Shown piece by piece: positions 25,471 to 34,066 of a stretch of DNA of 64,000 bases; position 1 is the first letter of the stretch; each line of letters opens with the position of its first letter. Source of the stretch: Pseudomonas helleri (GTDB taxonomy: Bacteria > Pseudomonadota > Gammaproteobacteria > Pseudomonadales > Pseudomonadaceae); the NCBI RefSeq assembly GCF_009600315.1, contig NZ_WIWC01000002.1, forward strand, positions 62,001 to 126,000. The letters are read 5' to 3'. A model generated the notes under the pieces. That model saw only the letters and a program-made list of their open reading frames with translations. It did not search any database and had not been told where the DNA came from. The translations under genes were made by a program, and so were the position numbers.

Positions 25471-26138
25471 ATATAGAAGCAGCGGGCACTACAAAAAAGA
25501 ATCTACTGTCGCAGCAGGATTACTTGGCTCCTTTGCCAATACCTACGGGCGAGAAACCGGTTGATATGGTGAACATGATTTGGCGCAAGAATGATGTTTA
25601 TTTGGATATAGGAAATTTTAATGTTGCTGGCGGGGTAGCTACAATCTGGTGCATGTCATGGTTGTTTGTATCTATAAACTTAATTCTCTTCGATCCTTTT
25701 ATGATTATGGCAGGGCTTATTATTGTAGGGGTTCCTGCACTTGTATTCGTTTACAACTTGGCTCGCCCAACCCCGTTACCGATCCGCTTTAATCGCCAGC
25801 GCCGCGAAGTCTGCGTCCCCCGAGAAGATGGCGAGTATTGGATCGTACCTTGGGAAACAGTCACCGCCGCAGCGACCCAGCACTCATCAGTTAGTCAGGC
25901 AGGCAAAACGACTTCGGGCATGCTGTTTATTAGCTTTGACAATCCCGACCCGCTAGCGCCCCAAGACAATAAGCACTGGATGTGGGGGTTTAACTGCGGT
26001 GGCAATGAAGCCTCGATGTCGACGTGGGAATGCATACGCAGTTATATGGAAATTGGGCCGCATGTTTTACCGGAAAGTAATGACTTCGAAAAAAGTCGCG
26101 CCAGTCTTAAAGGGCGGGGCCTGTTATGGGGAACTTGC
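24841..26138 (+). repeat. Direct repeat from tandem duplication of the DUF6708 gene
   Basis: The block 24841-25200 recurs at 25779-26138 (offset 938) with few base changes, for example CCGATCCGCTTTAATCGCCA in both. The preceding part of each gene is much more divergent, so either the duplication was followed by replacement of the membrane region or one part has been homogenised by gene conversion. Confidence 0.85.
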
Positions 26139-26408
26139 TGTGCCTATGCCGAGAGTTTTTGGCTGCACCTACGCAAAGGTGAATTATGGGAAGCAACCTA
26201 TTTGGTTCTGTGCATTTTCCTGTTTGGCGGCCCCCTCATCTTTATGCTGCAAACCTGGAAACTCTCGCCCCCACCCACATTGGACTACCCCGAGATCATC
26301 GAATGGTCTAAACCCCTGCCCCCTGAGCAATGGGCCAAGCGATCCCCTGAGCTTGAGCGCGCAATCATTCAGCGCGAAGCAGAATTGGCAGCACGTCCCG
26401 GCTCTTGA
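25467..26408 (+). CDS. DUF6708-like membrane protein, candidate immunity protein 2
   Basis: A 313-residue paralog of the preceding gene, overlapping its stop by ATGA. The segment with FNRQRREVCVPREDGEYWIVPWE is nearly identical to the neighbour at both protein and DNA levels. The first two membrane segments (NFNVAGGVATIWCMSWLFVSINLILF) and the first residues differ, so the two copies may protect against different toxin variants. It lacks several residues in the membrane hairpin compared with copy 1. It ends the T6SS unit; no terminator is obvious. Confidence 0.75.
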   Translation: MNIEAAGTTKKNLLSQQDYLAPLPIPTGEKPVDMVNMIWRKNDVYLDIGNFNVAGGVATIWCMSWLFVSINLILFDPFMIMAGLIIVGVPALVFVYNLARPTPLPIRFNRQRREVCVPREDGEYWIVPWETVTAAATQHSSVSQAGKTTSGMLFISFDNPDPLAPQDNKHWMWGFNCGGNEASMSTWECIRSYMEIGPHVLPESNDFEKSRASLKGRGLLWGTCCAYAESFWLHLRKGELWEATYLVLCIFLFGGPLIFMLQTWKLSPPPTLDYPEIIEWSKPLPPEQWAKRSPELERAIIQREAELAARPGS

Positions 26409-26512
26409 ATAAAACCTGAAGTCCCTGACGAGCAGGCAGGCTGCGATCTTGTCTATTTCTGAGTTTGCTTCATCCTTGCGGGCTAATTGTGCGTGCCCAC
26501 GGAGATGTGTCG

Positions 26513-28279
26513 ATGTCCTCAGTCAATCGGTTTTGGCGCCGAGCCAAGCTGCCACTGGCAGTCAGCCTCGTTTCGACCTTTGCCGGGCCTGCCTGGGGTT
26601 TGAGTTTCAATATCGGTGAAGTCGAGGCCCAGCTCGATTCGGAGCTGTCCATCGGCGCCAGTTGGTCCACCGCCAAGGCGGATCACAACCTGATCGGCGC
26701 CAATAATGGCGGCAAGGGGCAGTCGCAAATCTCCGATGACGGGCGGTTGAACTTCAAGCGCGGCGAAACCTTCTCCAAGCTGTTCACCGGTATGCACGCG
26801 CTGGAGTTGAAGTACGGCGACAGCGGTGTGTATGTGCGGGGCAAGTATTGGTACGACTTCGAGCTGCAAGACGACAGCCGTCCCTTCAAGCCGATCAGCG
26901 ACCGTGGCCGTAAAGCCTCCGCGCAATCGGCGGGCGCTCAGTGGCTCGACGCTTTTGTGTATCACAATTACGCCATTGCCGATCAGCCCGGGGCCGTGCG
27001 TTTGGGCAAGCAAGTGGTCAATTGGGGCGAGGCCGCGTTTATCGGCGGCGGGATCAATGCGATCAACCCCACCGATGTGTCGGCTTATCGCCGTCCGGGT
27101 ACGGAGTACAAAGACGGGCTGGTGCCGGTCAATCTGTTTTATCTGTCGCAAAACCTCACCGACAACCTCTCTGCCGAAGCCTTTTATCAACTGGATTGGG
27201 AACAGTCCGAGACGGACAACTGCGGCACGTTTTTCTCGCAGTCAGACGTGATGGCGGACGGCTGTAGCGGCAATTATCGGGTGATGAGTAAACGTTCGGC
27301 ACTGGACGTGGCGCAGTTGTCTGCCCTGACGTCGGCAGGTGTCGAGGTCAACGAGGAGGGTGTATTGGTGCGCCGTGGCGCGGACCGTGATGCGCGCAAC
27401 GGCGGGCAGTTTGGTGTGGCCATGCATTACGTGTTCGAGCCTTTGGACACTGAGTTCGGCGCCTTCTTTATGAACTATCACAGCCGCGACCCTATTCTCA
27501 GCGGGCAGGCGGCGTCACAGTCGGCTTATAACACCGCAGCCGGGGCGGGCGCGCTGGCGCCGATGATAGTGGCGGGCAATTCCAGCTATTACGTCGAATA
27601 CCCCGAAGACATTCGGTTATACGGGTTGAGCTTCGCCACGACGTTATCCACAGGTACGCGCTGGAAAGGCGAGTTGAGTTATCGGCCCAATGCGCCGGTG
27701 CAGCTCAACAGCAATGATCTGCTCTACGCCAATGTCACGTTGCTGCCGGGGCTGGCGGATGCCTCCCCCTTGAGCGTGACCCCCGGTGCGGACATACAAG
27801 GGTTTCGGCGCAAGGAGGTCAGCCAGTTTCAGACCTCGCTGGCGCACACCTTCGACAATGGCATGGGCGCAGACCGTTTGACCCTGACAGGCGAAGTGGG
27901 CGTGACTCATGTGGCCGGGCTGGAAGGGACTTCCGCTGTGCGTTACGGGCGTGATCCGGTGTTTGGTTCGGCGGGCAATGACGGGTTTACCACGGCCAAT
28001 TCCTGGGGTTATCGCGCCCGTGCCGTGTGGGAATACAACCATGTGTATCCCGGTCTGCGTCTCAAGCCCAACCTGGCGTGGTCCCATGATGTCAGCGGTT
28101 ATTCGCCCGGCCCGGAAAACACCTTTGAAGAAGGCCGCAAGGCGGTCAGCGTGGGCGTTGATGCCGACTACCAGAACACCTACACCAGCAGTCTGTCGTA
28201 CACCAATTTCTTTGGTGGGCGGTACAGCACACTCAGCGACCGCGACTTTATGGCGCTGAGTGTGGGCATCAAGTTTTAA
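26513..28279 (+). CDS. DUF1302-family outer-membrane protein
   Basis: A 588-residue exported protein of the DUF1302 family. The signal peptide ends near FAGPAWG. The mature protein begins with LSFNIGEVEAQLDSELSIGASW, the hallmark of the family, and is rich in alternating beta-strand patterns ending with FMALSVGIKF, a typical outer-membrane C terminus. DUF1302 proteins probably form large beta-barrels and in Pseudomonas are often linked to hydrophobic-compound metabolism, usually beside a DUF1329 lipoprotein that is missing here. The ATG at 26513 is set by GGAG 8 nt upstream. Convergent with the MFS gene, overlapping by 4 nt. Confidence 0.88.
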   Translation: MSSVNRFWRRAKLPLAVSLVSTFAGPAWGLSFNIGEVEAQLDSELSIGASWSTAKADHNLIGANNGGKGQSQISDDGRLNFKRGETFSKLFTGMHALELKYGDSGVYVRGKYWYDFELQDDSRPFKPISDRGRKASAQSAGAQWLDAFVYHNYAIADQPGAVRLGKQVVNWGEAAFIGGGINAINPTDVSAYRRPGTEYKDGLVPVNLFYLSQNLTDNLSAEAFYQLDWEQSETDNCGTFFSQSDVMADGCSGNYRVMSKRSALDVAQLSALTSAGVEVNEEGVLVRRGADRDARNGGQFGVAMHYVFEPLDTEFGAFFMNYHSRDPILSGQAASQSAYNTAAGAGALAPMIVAGNSSYYVEYPEDIRLYGLSFATTLSTGTRWKGELSYRPNAPVQLNSNDLLYANVTLLPGLADASPLSVTPGADIQGFRRKEVSQFQTSLAHTFDNGMGADRLTLTGEVGVTHVAGLEGTSAVRYGRDPVFGSAGNDGFTTANSWGYRARAVWEYNHVYPGLRLKPNLAWSHDVSGYSPGPENTFEEGRKAVSVGVDADYQNTYTSSLSYTNFFGGRYSTLSDRDFMALSVGIKF

Positions 28280-29490
28280 ACCGCCGGTTGAGGTGCCAGA
28301 CCGAGGTTGGGTGACGCCTGTTCACGACGAATGCTGTTCAGCGGCACAATCACCAGCAGCAAGGTCAGTAGCACGGTGACGGCGATGCCCCACGCGGCCA
28401 GGGTCAAGCCGCCGAGGGAAATCAGCCCGCCGGAAATGGCCGGGCCAACGGCCAGACCCAGGCTCAGGAAGCTGCTGGCGGCAGCGACCACACGGCCTTC
28501 GCGATCCAGCGCGGCGGCCAGTGCCGTGAGGTAGCTCAAGGCATAGAAGTAGGTGATGCAGATGGTCATCACGCCGACGGTGTAGAGCATTTTCGAGTGC
28601 TCGCCCAGCACGTAGCTCAGGCTGGTGCCGCCGGTCAGCAGGATGGCCAGAATCACTGGAGTGCTGAGGCCAAAGCGCTTGCCGATCAATGCCGCCAACA
28701 GCGGGCCGATCAAGCCAACAAAGGACTGGAAGGACAGCAGAATGCCGACTTCTTCGCCGCTGTAGCCGACCATCGTGCCGATGCGCTCGACAAAAGCCCA
28801 GCCCATGGTGTCGCGGGCCTGAAACACAAACATGGCGAGCATCATGCAAATGGCGGGCAGGCTCAGCAGCACATTGCCCGCAGGTTTGAGGCTGTGCAGG
28901 CGTGGTTCGATCAGCTCCTTCGGCGCGTGCTGAGGCATAAACGGAATGGCCAGCAGCATCACTGCCATAGTGCCCGCCATGGCGTAATACAGCCCCGGCA
29001 GGCCGTAGGCGGCCATGACCTTGGCGTAACCGAGCATCACCACAATCATCAGCAGCACCGACAGCACGTTCATGTGCCCGGCAATCCGGTCAGGTTGTTT
29101 GGCGCTGGCGACGCACGCGTTGCCGCAGGCCAAGGCCAGACCGGCACCGATACCGGCAATACAGCGCACGGCTGCAAGCGCGTAAAGGTCAGTCATGCTG
29201 GCGCTGATCAGGTTGGCGACGATGGCCAGTACGGTGCCCGCAATGGCCAGCGTGCGGCGCGGCGCACGGCCCATAAACGGGGCGACCAGCAAGGACGCCA
29301 GCATGGTGAAGATAAATTCGGCCGACATCAGGATGCCGGCGTGGGCCTCATTCAAATCGAGGTCATGGATGATCGCACTGATCAAAAAGGGCAGCGCCCA
29401 CAGGCCAAGCAGACCGACGCCGTAGGCCGAACCTGCGGCGGAGAACACCAGACTCCAGCTCTCGGGCAGGACGTTTTGTATTGTTTTCAT
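28276..29490 (-). CDS. MFS transporter
   Basis: A 404-residue inner-membrane carrier with about twelve hydrophobic segments. It has features of the major facilitator superfamily: an acidic-basic loop MGRAPRRT between helices 2 and 3, and RCIAGIGAGLALACGNA in helix 4. It starts MKTIQNVLPESWSLVFSAAGSAYGVGLLG, without signal peptide. It sits 60 nt beyond the N-demethylase operon on the same strand but behind a strong terminator, so it may be read separately or by read-through. It is a likely importer for the amine substrate of that operon or an exporter; substrate not readable. Confidence 0.88.
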   Translation of the reverse strand: MKTIQNVLPESWSLVFSAAGSAYGVGLLGLWALPFLISAIIHDLDLNEAHAGILMSAEFIFTMLASLLVAPFMGRAPRRTLAIAGTVLAIVANLISASMTDLYALAAVRCIAGIGAGLALACGNACVASAKQPDRIAGHMNVLSVLLMIVVMLGYAKVMAAYGLPGLYYAMAGTMAVMLLAIPFMPQHAPKELIEPRLHSLKPAGNVLLSLPAICMMLAMFVFQARDTMGWAFVERIGTMVGYSGEEVGILLSFQSFVGLIGPLLAALIGKRFGLSTPVILAILLTGGTSLSYVLGEHSKMLYTVGVMTICITYFYALSYLTALAAALDREGRVVAAASSFLSLGLAVGPAISGGLISLGGLTLAAWGIAVTVLLTLLLVIVPLNSIRREQASPNLGLAPQPAV

Positions 29491-29510
29491 GGGGTGATCC
29501 CTGGGATTAG

Positions 29511-29536
29511 AAAAAAGCGCGCCTGAACAGGCGCGC
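29511..29536 (-). terminator. Intrinsic terminator of the N-demethylase operon
   Basis: On the minus strand GCGCGCCTG and CAGGCGCGC form a 9-bp stem with a TT loop, followed by six T. It ends the DmmD-like gene before the MFS gene. Confidence 0.85.
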
Positions 29537-29550
29537 TACAGGCTCAAACG

Positions 29551-30588
29551 TTATTGCTGGCTTTCGTCCACTGGCGTGCCGTCGTCGTACTGCGACAGCC
29601 ACGTCACCATGGCATCGCGGTAACGGGTGAAGCCTTTGTAGTCCACCAGTTCCTGATCCAGATCGCGGATCACCCGGTGCATGCGTTTGGCCCATTGCGG
29701 GGCGAACTCGGCCAATTGCGCGAGGCTCACCAGATAGGTGCGCACCGGGAACAACACGGCGTTGCTGCGCGGCAGGCGGTGCAGCGGTTGCAGTTCGACC
29801 CGCAGGTTGACCAGTTCACCGGCGTTTTCGGCGGTTACGATGGTGCGATCAGGCGCCCAGTCCGGCAAGGTTTCGGCCGAGGTTTCAAGGCGCGGATTCA
29901 CCGTGATCGACCAGTTGGTGCGGCGCACTGGGTGACCGGGTTGCAGGCGCAGCAGGAACTTCAAGGCGCGTTGCAGGATGCCCATTTCATGCAGTTTTGG
30001 CACCGGGCCATGAAACTCCATAAAGCTCATGCCCAGATTGAAACGCAACGAGTAGTCCGCTCGCTGAGTGGCCATGCCTGCACCCATGATCAGGGTTTCG
30101 TCGCGTTCTTCGAGCAGGATGAATTCGCCCTGGGCCTGACGGGTGATGTACTCCATTGGCTCCATCGGCAAGGTGCTGGTGTCACCGAAGGTGAAGGTCT
30201 GGTTGATTTGCAGCGGGCGGTTGATCCAGTGCCACTGGCTGCCGTTCTTCTCCAGCGTGAAGTGCTCGGGGAAGTCGCGCGAGTACGACTCCATCAGCAA
30301 CTCCAGCAAATCCCACTGGGCTTCCATCATGTGCGGCAACGCGGCGTAGTGAACACCGGGTTCGTTCTCCAGCGTCTGGGCGCGGTGATGGCATTCGGAG
30401 ATGTAATGTTCGTCGATGTCGAACTGGGCGCGCAGGGCGCCTTCGCCGAACGGCACATGGGGTTCGACGTTCATCGAGTACATGTACTGGTCTTCCGGGT
30501 ACGGGAAGGGCAGGCGCGTGATCGCCTCGCGGCTGTTGCAGTAGGTGTAGTCGCCGGAGTAGGTTTCGATTGGCTTGAAAGCAGTCAT
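29551..30588 (-). CDS. Heme-dependent oxidative N-demethylase, catalytic subunit (DUF3445/DmmD-like)
   Basis: A 345-residue protein of the DUF3445 family, the heme-binding subunit of oxidative N-demethylases related to dimethylamine monooxygenase (Dmm) of methylotrophs and Pseudomonas mendocina. Conserved stretches include LPFPYPEDQYMYSMNVEPHVPFGEG, FILLEERDETLIMGAGM and the LRVELQPLHRLPRSNAVLFPVRTYLVSL segment. The expected reaction is O2-dependent removal of a methyl group as formaldehyde from a secondary or tertiary amine. Here the subunit lies 15 nt after the reductase gene, in one operon. AGGA precedes the ATG by 8 nt. The exact amine is unknown. Confidence 0.82.
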   Translation of the reverse strand: MTAFKPIETYSGDYTYCNSREAITRLPFPYPEDQYMYSMNVEPHVPFGEGALRAQFDIDEHYISECHHRAQTLENEPGVHYAALPHMMEAQWDLLELLMESYSRDFPEHFTLEKNGSQWHWINRPLQINQTFTFGDTSTLPMEPMEYITRQAQGEFILLEERDETLIMGAGMATQRADYSLRFNLGMSFMEFHGPVPKLHEMGILQRALKFLLRLQPGHPVRRTNWSITVNPRLETSAETLPDWAPDRTIVTAENAGELVNLRVELQPLHRLPRSNAVLFPVRTYLVSLAQLAEFAPQWAKRMHRVIRDLDQELVDYKGFTRYRDAMVTWLSQYDDGTPVDESQQ

Positions 30589-30603
30589 CTTTTTGTTCCT
30601 GAA

Positions 30604-31572
30604 TTAGAGGTCAACGACCAGACGGCTACACGTGGCGCGAGATACGCACGGCATGAATTTGCGCTGGCTGAGTTTGTCTTCTTCGCTGAGCCAGTCATCG
30701 CGATGGTCCAGTTCGCCTTCCAGCTCCAGCACTTCGGTTTCGCAGTAACCGCAGGCACCGCCACGGCACAGGTACGGCACGGCGTAACCGGCCTGTTCGG
30801 CCGCTTCCAGCAGCGATTGATCGGGCGGCACTTCCAGCGTCACGCCTTGGCGCGCCAGGGTGACGGTGAACGGCTGACCATTGGAGCCTTGTTCGACGAA
30901 GCGCTCGAAGTGCACATGGCTGTCGGTCCAGCCCAGTGCGCGGGCGCTGGCCAGTGTGTCGTCGATCATGCTGTCGGGGCCGCACGCATACACGTGGCTG
31001 CCCAATGGGCGGTCGGCGAGGATCTGGCGAATGTTCATGCGTGGGCCTTCGCCCGGCACATACAGCGTGACCTTGTCGCCGTAGCGCGCTTTTAATTCGT
31101 GGCCCAGTGCCGTGTGCTCCGGGCCACGCACCGCCAGATGCAGTTCGAAATCGGCCTGTTTAAGCAGCAGTTCTTCGAGCTGCGAATAGACCGGGGTGAT
31201 GCCCACCCCGCCCGCGATAAACACATGCTGGCGCGCATGTTTGGCCAGCGGGAACAGGTTGGCCGGTTGCAGGATCTGGATCAGGTCGCCTTCGTTCAAC
31301 TGGTCATGCAGGTAGCGCGAACCGCCGCGACCTTCGCTGACCCGGCGTACAGCGATCTGGTAGGCGCTGGAGTCATAGGGCGAGTTCATCAGCGAGTAGG
31401 CATTGCGCAGGGTTTTCTCGCCTTTGGGCACCAGCACCACCACATGGCTGCCACCGGAAAACGCCGGCAGGTGTTTGCCCTCCGGGTCGACTAACGTGAA
31501 GCGGGTGATTTCCGGGGTCATGGCTTCAATGCGAGCCACCCGTACGCTAAGGGTTCCGTTATGGGTACTCAT
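30604..31572 (-). CDS. PDR/VanB-type ferredoxin reductase, electron supply for the N-demethylase (DmmB-like)
   Basis: A 322-residue flavoprotein that moves electrons from NAD(P)H to a partner oxygenase. It has an N-terminal flavin-binding barrel (RNAYSLMNSPYD, the flavin phosphate loop), a nucleotide-binding domain (VFIAGGVGITPVYSQL and VYACGPDSMIDD) and a C-terminal 2Fe-2S plant-type ferredoxin domain with Cys ligands in CRGGACGYC and the later FMPCVS. This order (flavin, NAD, 2Fe-2S) is the phthalate-dioxygenase-reductase type. It overlaps the DmmA-like gene by 4 nt and feeds the heme subunit downstream. Confidence 0.92.
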   Translation of the reverse strand: MSTHNGTLSVRVARIEAMTPEITRFTLVDPEGKHLPAFSGGSHVVVLVPKGEKTLRNAYSLMNSPYDSSAYQIAVRRVSEGRGGSRYLHDQLNEGDLIQILQPANLFPLAKHARQHVFIAGGVGITPVYSQLEELLLKQADFELHLAVRGPEHTALGHELKARYGDKVTLYVPGEGPRMNIRQILADRPLGSHVYACGPDSMIDDTLASARALGWTDSHVHFERFVEQGSNGQPFTVTLARQGVTLEVPPDQSLLEAAEQAGYAVPYLCRGGACGYCETEVLELEGELDHRDDWLSEEDKLSQRKFMPCVSRATCSRLVVDL

Positions 31573-32174
31573 GTGTCCAGCTCCTCGGCAGGGGGCAGTT
31601 CGCCCGGTACTTCGCCATCGGCCTTGATGCCCTGAAACGCCGCCAGACGGCGTGAATAATGATCACGTACCACCAGATTGAGCTGGCAGCCGGGGCAGGT
31701 GAACAGGCGTTGAGTGACGTTTTCGGTGTAGGTGTCGCAGTGCACGCACCAGACACGGCGCACCAGAGTGCCGCTGTGTTCGCGCAACACTTCGTCGCGG
31801 TTCAGGTCCACCGCGTTGGCGGCTTGCATCGCCGTGCCGATGAAGCTCTCCGAACCGCTGAGGTACAGGCGGGTGCCCATATGTGCGTTGCCCAGCCAAG
31901 TGTGCAAGGCTTTGAGCAGCGCCTGATTGCTGGCAAACACATGCAGATCGTCAGCGGCACAGTGTTGCAGCGCGCTGAGGTGGTTGTGCCCGGAAAACGA
32001 TTCGGTGGAGTAGAGCAGCGTGCAGTTCTGGCGCTGGCTCGGAGTCATTTCTTCAATCAGCCGTAGCATGGCCGTGCCGCCGCTGCCCTGACCTGCGATC
32101 AGGTGGCGCAGGCCGCCCGTCATGGGGTGCAGCACGTCATAGACGGGGCGGCTTTTAATGCCGGTGATAAGCAT
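31569..32174 (-). CDS. DmmA-like dimethylamine monooxygenase subunit
   Basis: A 201-residue protein, first of the operon. The N-terminal half is a Rossmann-like domain (LRHLIAGQGSGGTAMLRL, then CTLLYSTESF). The C-terminal half has a small metal-binding site, CVHCDTY and CPGCQ, resembling a rubredoxin or zinc ribbon. This layout matches the DmmA family, which pairs with DmmB and the heme subunit to form the amine monooxygenase. The name is by similarity and context. A 4-nt overlap with the reductase gene indicates a fixed complex. GAGG precedes the start by about 9 nt. Confidence 0.8.
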   Translation of the reverse strand: MLITGIKSRPVYDVLHPMTGGLRHLIAGQGSGGTAMLRLIEEMTPSQRQNCTLLYSTESFSGHNHLSALQHCAADDLHVFASNQALLKALHTWLGNAHMGTRLYLSGSESFIGTAMQAANAVDLNRDEVLREHSGTLVRRVWCVHCDTYTENVTQRLFTCPGCQLNLVVRDHYSRRLAAFQGIKADGEVPGELPPAEELDT

Positions 32175-32288
32175 GGTTACACACCTCTTGATACGTTACC
32201 GCCACGGTGCCGTTCGGTAACAAAGGACGGCCGATTCAGCTTCATGGGAACTACAAAGCAGAACCTATGCCATATTTCATCTTGTTTT

Positions 32289-32296
32289 ATATGTTT
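32289..32296 (-). promoter_or_regulatory. Candidate operator copy (AAACATAT) in the N-demethylase promoter region
   Basis: The minus strand carries AAACATAT in an A/T-rich stretch about 115 nt before the DmmA-like start. The same octamer occurs twice in the promoter region of the aldehyde dehydrogenase gene (33900 and 33910). It may bind the nearby GntR-type regulator. Confidence 0.35.
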
Positions 32297-32397
32297 TAAC
32301 TTTTAGGCTCACGATTGGCCGTTTTGTCCGGGCACGGCGGTCAATCAGCGCCCCTAAAAGGTGCGTTAACGGGCCGCGTGCTCGTATCAGGTGCGAA

Positions 32398-33822
32398 TCA
32401 GTGTTTGAACATCACATGGCGTACGCAGGTGTAGTCTTCCAGCCCGTACATGGACATGTCCTTGCCGTAGCCGGAGTGTTTCATGCCGCCGTGGGGCATT
32501 TCGCTGACGAGCATGAAGTGCGTATTCACCCAGGTGCAGCCGTATTGCAGGCGCGAGGCTAGGCGGTTGGCGCGGCCCACATCCTGTGTCCAGACCGAAG
32601 AGGCCAGGCCGTAATCCGAGTCGTTGGCGTAGGCCAGAGCTTGGGCTTCGTCCGTAAACGAGGTGATCGTCACCACGGGGCCAAAGACTTCGCGCTGCAC
32701 GATTTCATCATCCTGGCGTGCGTCGGCCAGCACCGTAGGCTCAAAGAAAAAGCCCGGCCCTTCGACGCGGTTGCCGCCGGTGATGACGCGGATATGCGGC
32801 TGCGCCTTGGCCCGCTCGACAAAGCCTGCGACCCGTTCCAGATGATCGCGGGTAATCAACGGGCCGAGTTCGGTGTCAGGATCGTCCTGCAAACCGTGGC
32901 GAATGCTGGCCACGGCTATCCCCAGTTTTTCAACGAATTGCGCGTAAACCCCTTCTTGCACATACAGGCGGCAGGCGGCGGTGCAGTCTTGCCCTGCGTT
33001 GTAAAAGCCGAACGCACGGATGCCTTCGACGGCGGCGTCGATGTCGGCATCGTTAAAAATCAGCACGGGCGCTTTGCCGCCCAATTCCATATGGGTGCGT
33101 TTTACGCTGCTGGCGGTGGCGCCGATGATGCGCGCGCCGGTGGCCACTGAACCGGTGAGGGACACCAGTCGCACCTTGGGGTGAGTGACCAGTGGCTCGC
33201 CAACGCTTGGCCCGCGGCCAAACAGAATGTTGACCACGCCTGCGGGGAACAACTCGGCAATGATTTCAGCCAGCTTCAAGGCGCTGAGCGGGGTTTGTTC
33301 TGACGGCTTGAGCACCACGCAGTTACCGGCGGCCAGTGCCGGTGCAAGCTTCCAGGCGACCATCATCAGCGGGTAATTCCAGGGTGCGATGGAGGCCACA
33401 ACGCCCAGTGGGTCACGGCGAATCATCGAGGTGTGCCCCGGCAGATATTCCCCTCCCGCCGAACCGGACATGCAGCGGCTGGCGCCGGCGAAGAAGCGAA
33501 ACACATCCGCAATGGCGGGGATTTCGTCATTCAGGGCAGCCTGATAGGGCTTGCCGCAGTTGAGCGACTCCAGACGGGCCAGTGTTTGTGCCTGTTCCTC
33601 GATGCGGTCGGCCAGTTTGAGCAACAGCTGTGCGCGATCCTTGGGCGGGGTTTGTGCCCAGCCCTCAAAGGCTTTGTCGGCGGCGAGGACAGCGGCCTCG
33701 ACCTGGCGTGTGCTGGCTTCGGCAATGTCCACCAGCACGGTGCCCAGCGACGGGTTGTAAACGGGTTGGCAAGTGCCTTCGCCGTCGACCAGTCGGCCGT
33801 TGATCAGAAGTTTGGTTTGCAT
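32398..33822 (-). CDS. Aldehyde dehydrogenase (aminobutyraldehyde/betaine-aldehyde type)
   Basis: NAD(P)-dependent aldehyde dehydrogenase of 474 residues. The catalytic Cys lies in [12 protein letters not shown], the general base Glu in [10 protein letters not shown], and NAD binding in [22 protein letters not shown] and LTGSVATG. The segment [28 protein letters not shown] and overall pattern are closest to gamma-aminobutyraldehyde (PatD/YdcW) and betaine-aldehyde dehydrogenases, enzymes of amine breakdown. In this locus it would oxidise an aldehyde formed from the demethylated amine. AGGG precedes the ATG at 33822; a longer frame is not needed. It is divergent from the GntR regulator. Confidence 0.88.
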   Translation of the reverse strand: MQTKLLINGRLVDGEGTCQPVYNPSLGTVLVDIAEASTRQVEAAVLAADKAFEGWAQTPPKDRAQLLLKLADRIEEQAQTLARLESLNCGKPYQAALNDEIPAIADVFRFFAGASRCMSGSAGGEYLPGHTSMIRRDPLGVVASIAPWNYPLMMVAWKLAPALAAGNCVVLKPSEQTPLSALKLAEIIAELFPAGVVNILFGRGPSVGEPLVTHPKVRLVSLTGSVATGARIIGATASSVKRTHMELGGKAPVLIFNDADIDAAVEGIRAFGFYNAGQDCTAACRLYVQEGVYAQFVEKLGIAVASIRHGLQDDPDTELGPLITRDHLERVAGFVERAKAQPHIRVITGGNRVEGPGFFFEPTVLADARQDDEIVQREVFGPVVTITSFTDEAQALAYANDSDYGLASSVWTQDVGRANRLASRLQYGCTWVNTHFMLVSEMPHGGMKHSGYGKDMSMYGLEDYTCVRHVMFKH

Positions 33823-33899
33823 GGCGTATCCCTTGGTCAGCGTGCGGGTGGAGAGTTGCAAAGAGGAAAAGATGCCCATGGCGACGCAGGCGGCACCTT

Positions 33900-33917
33900 A
33901 AACATATGAAAACATAT
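33900..33917. promoter_or_regulatory. Direct repeat AAACATAT, candidate operator
   Basis: AAACATATGA is followed at once by AAACATATCT, giving two copies at 10-nt period between the divergent aldehyde dehydrogenase and GntR genes. A third copy lies before the N-demethylase operon. One helical turn spacing suits cooperative binding of a dimer. Confidence 0.45.
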
Positions 33918-34066
33918 CTTAAAGATTGTGGCGTGCGCAAGCTGTGCTGATATTTCACCTGTCAGGGGGTAAGTAATCGCTATAAGATACGAATCCGAAC
34001 CTTTAAATGCCTCTTTGCCCCACAAGGGCGGCAGTCACCCTGCAAGACGAGGAATGTGGAGAACCG

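Noticed and set aside
18317..26408. A complete type VI secretion locus
   Set aside because: Only vgrG and effector-related genes are present; no TssB/C, TssJ/K/L/M, ClpV or Hcp gene was seen.
28597..29526. Open frame antisense to the MFS gene
   Set aside because: Translation is rich in Gln, His and Gly with no hydrophobic or domain pattern; the MFS gene explains the region.
29554..31095. 513-codon plus-strand frame across the N-demethylase genes
   Set aside because: Spans two well-supported minus-strand genes; translation has His/Gln/Val bias typical of antisense frames.
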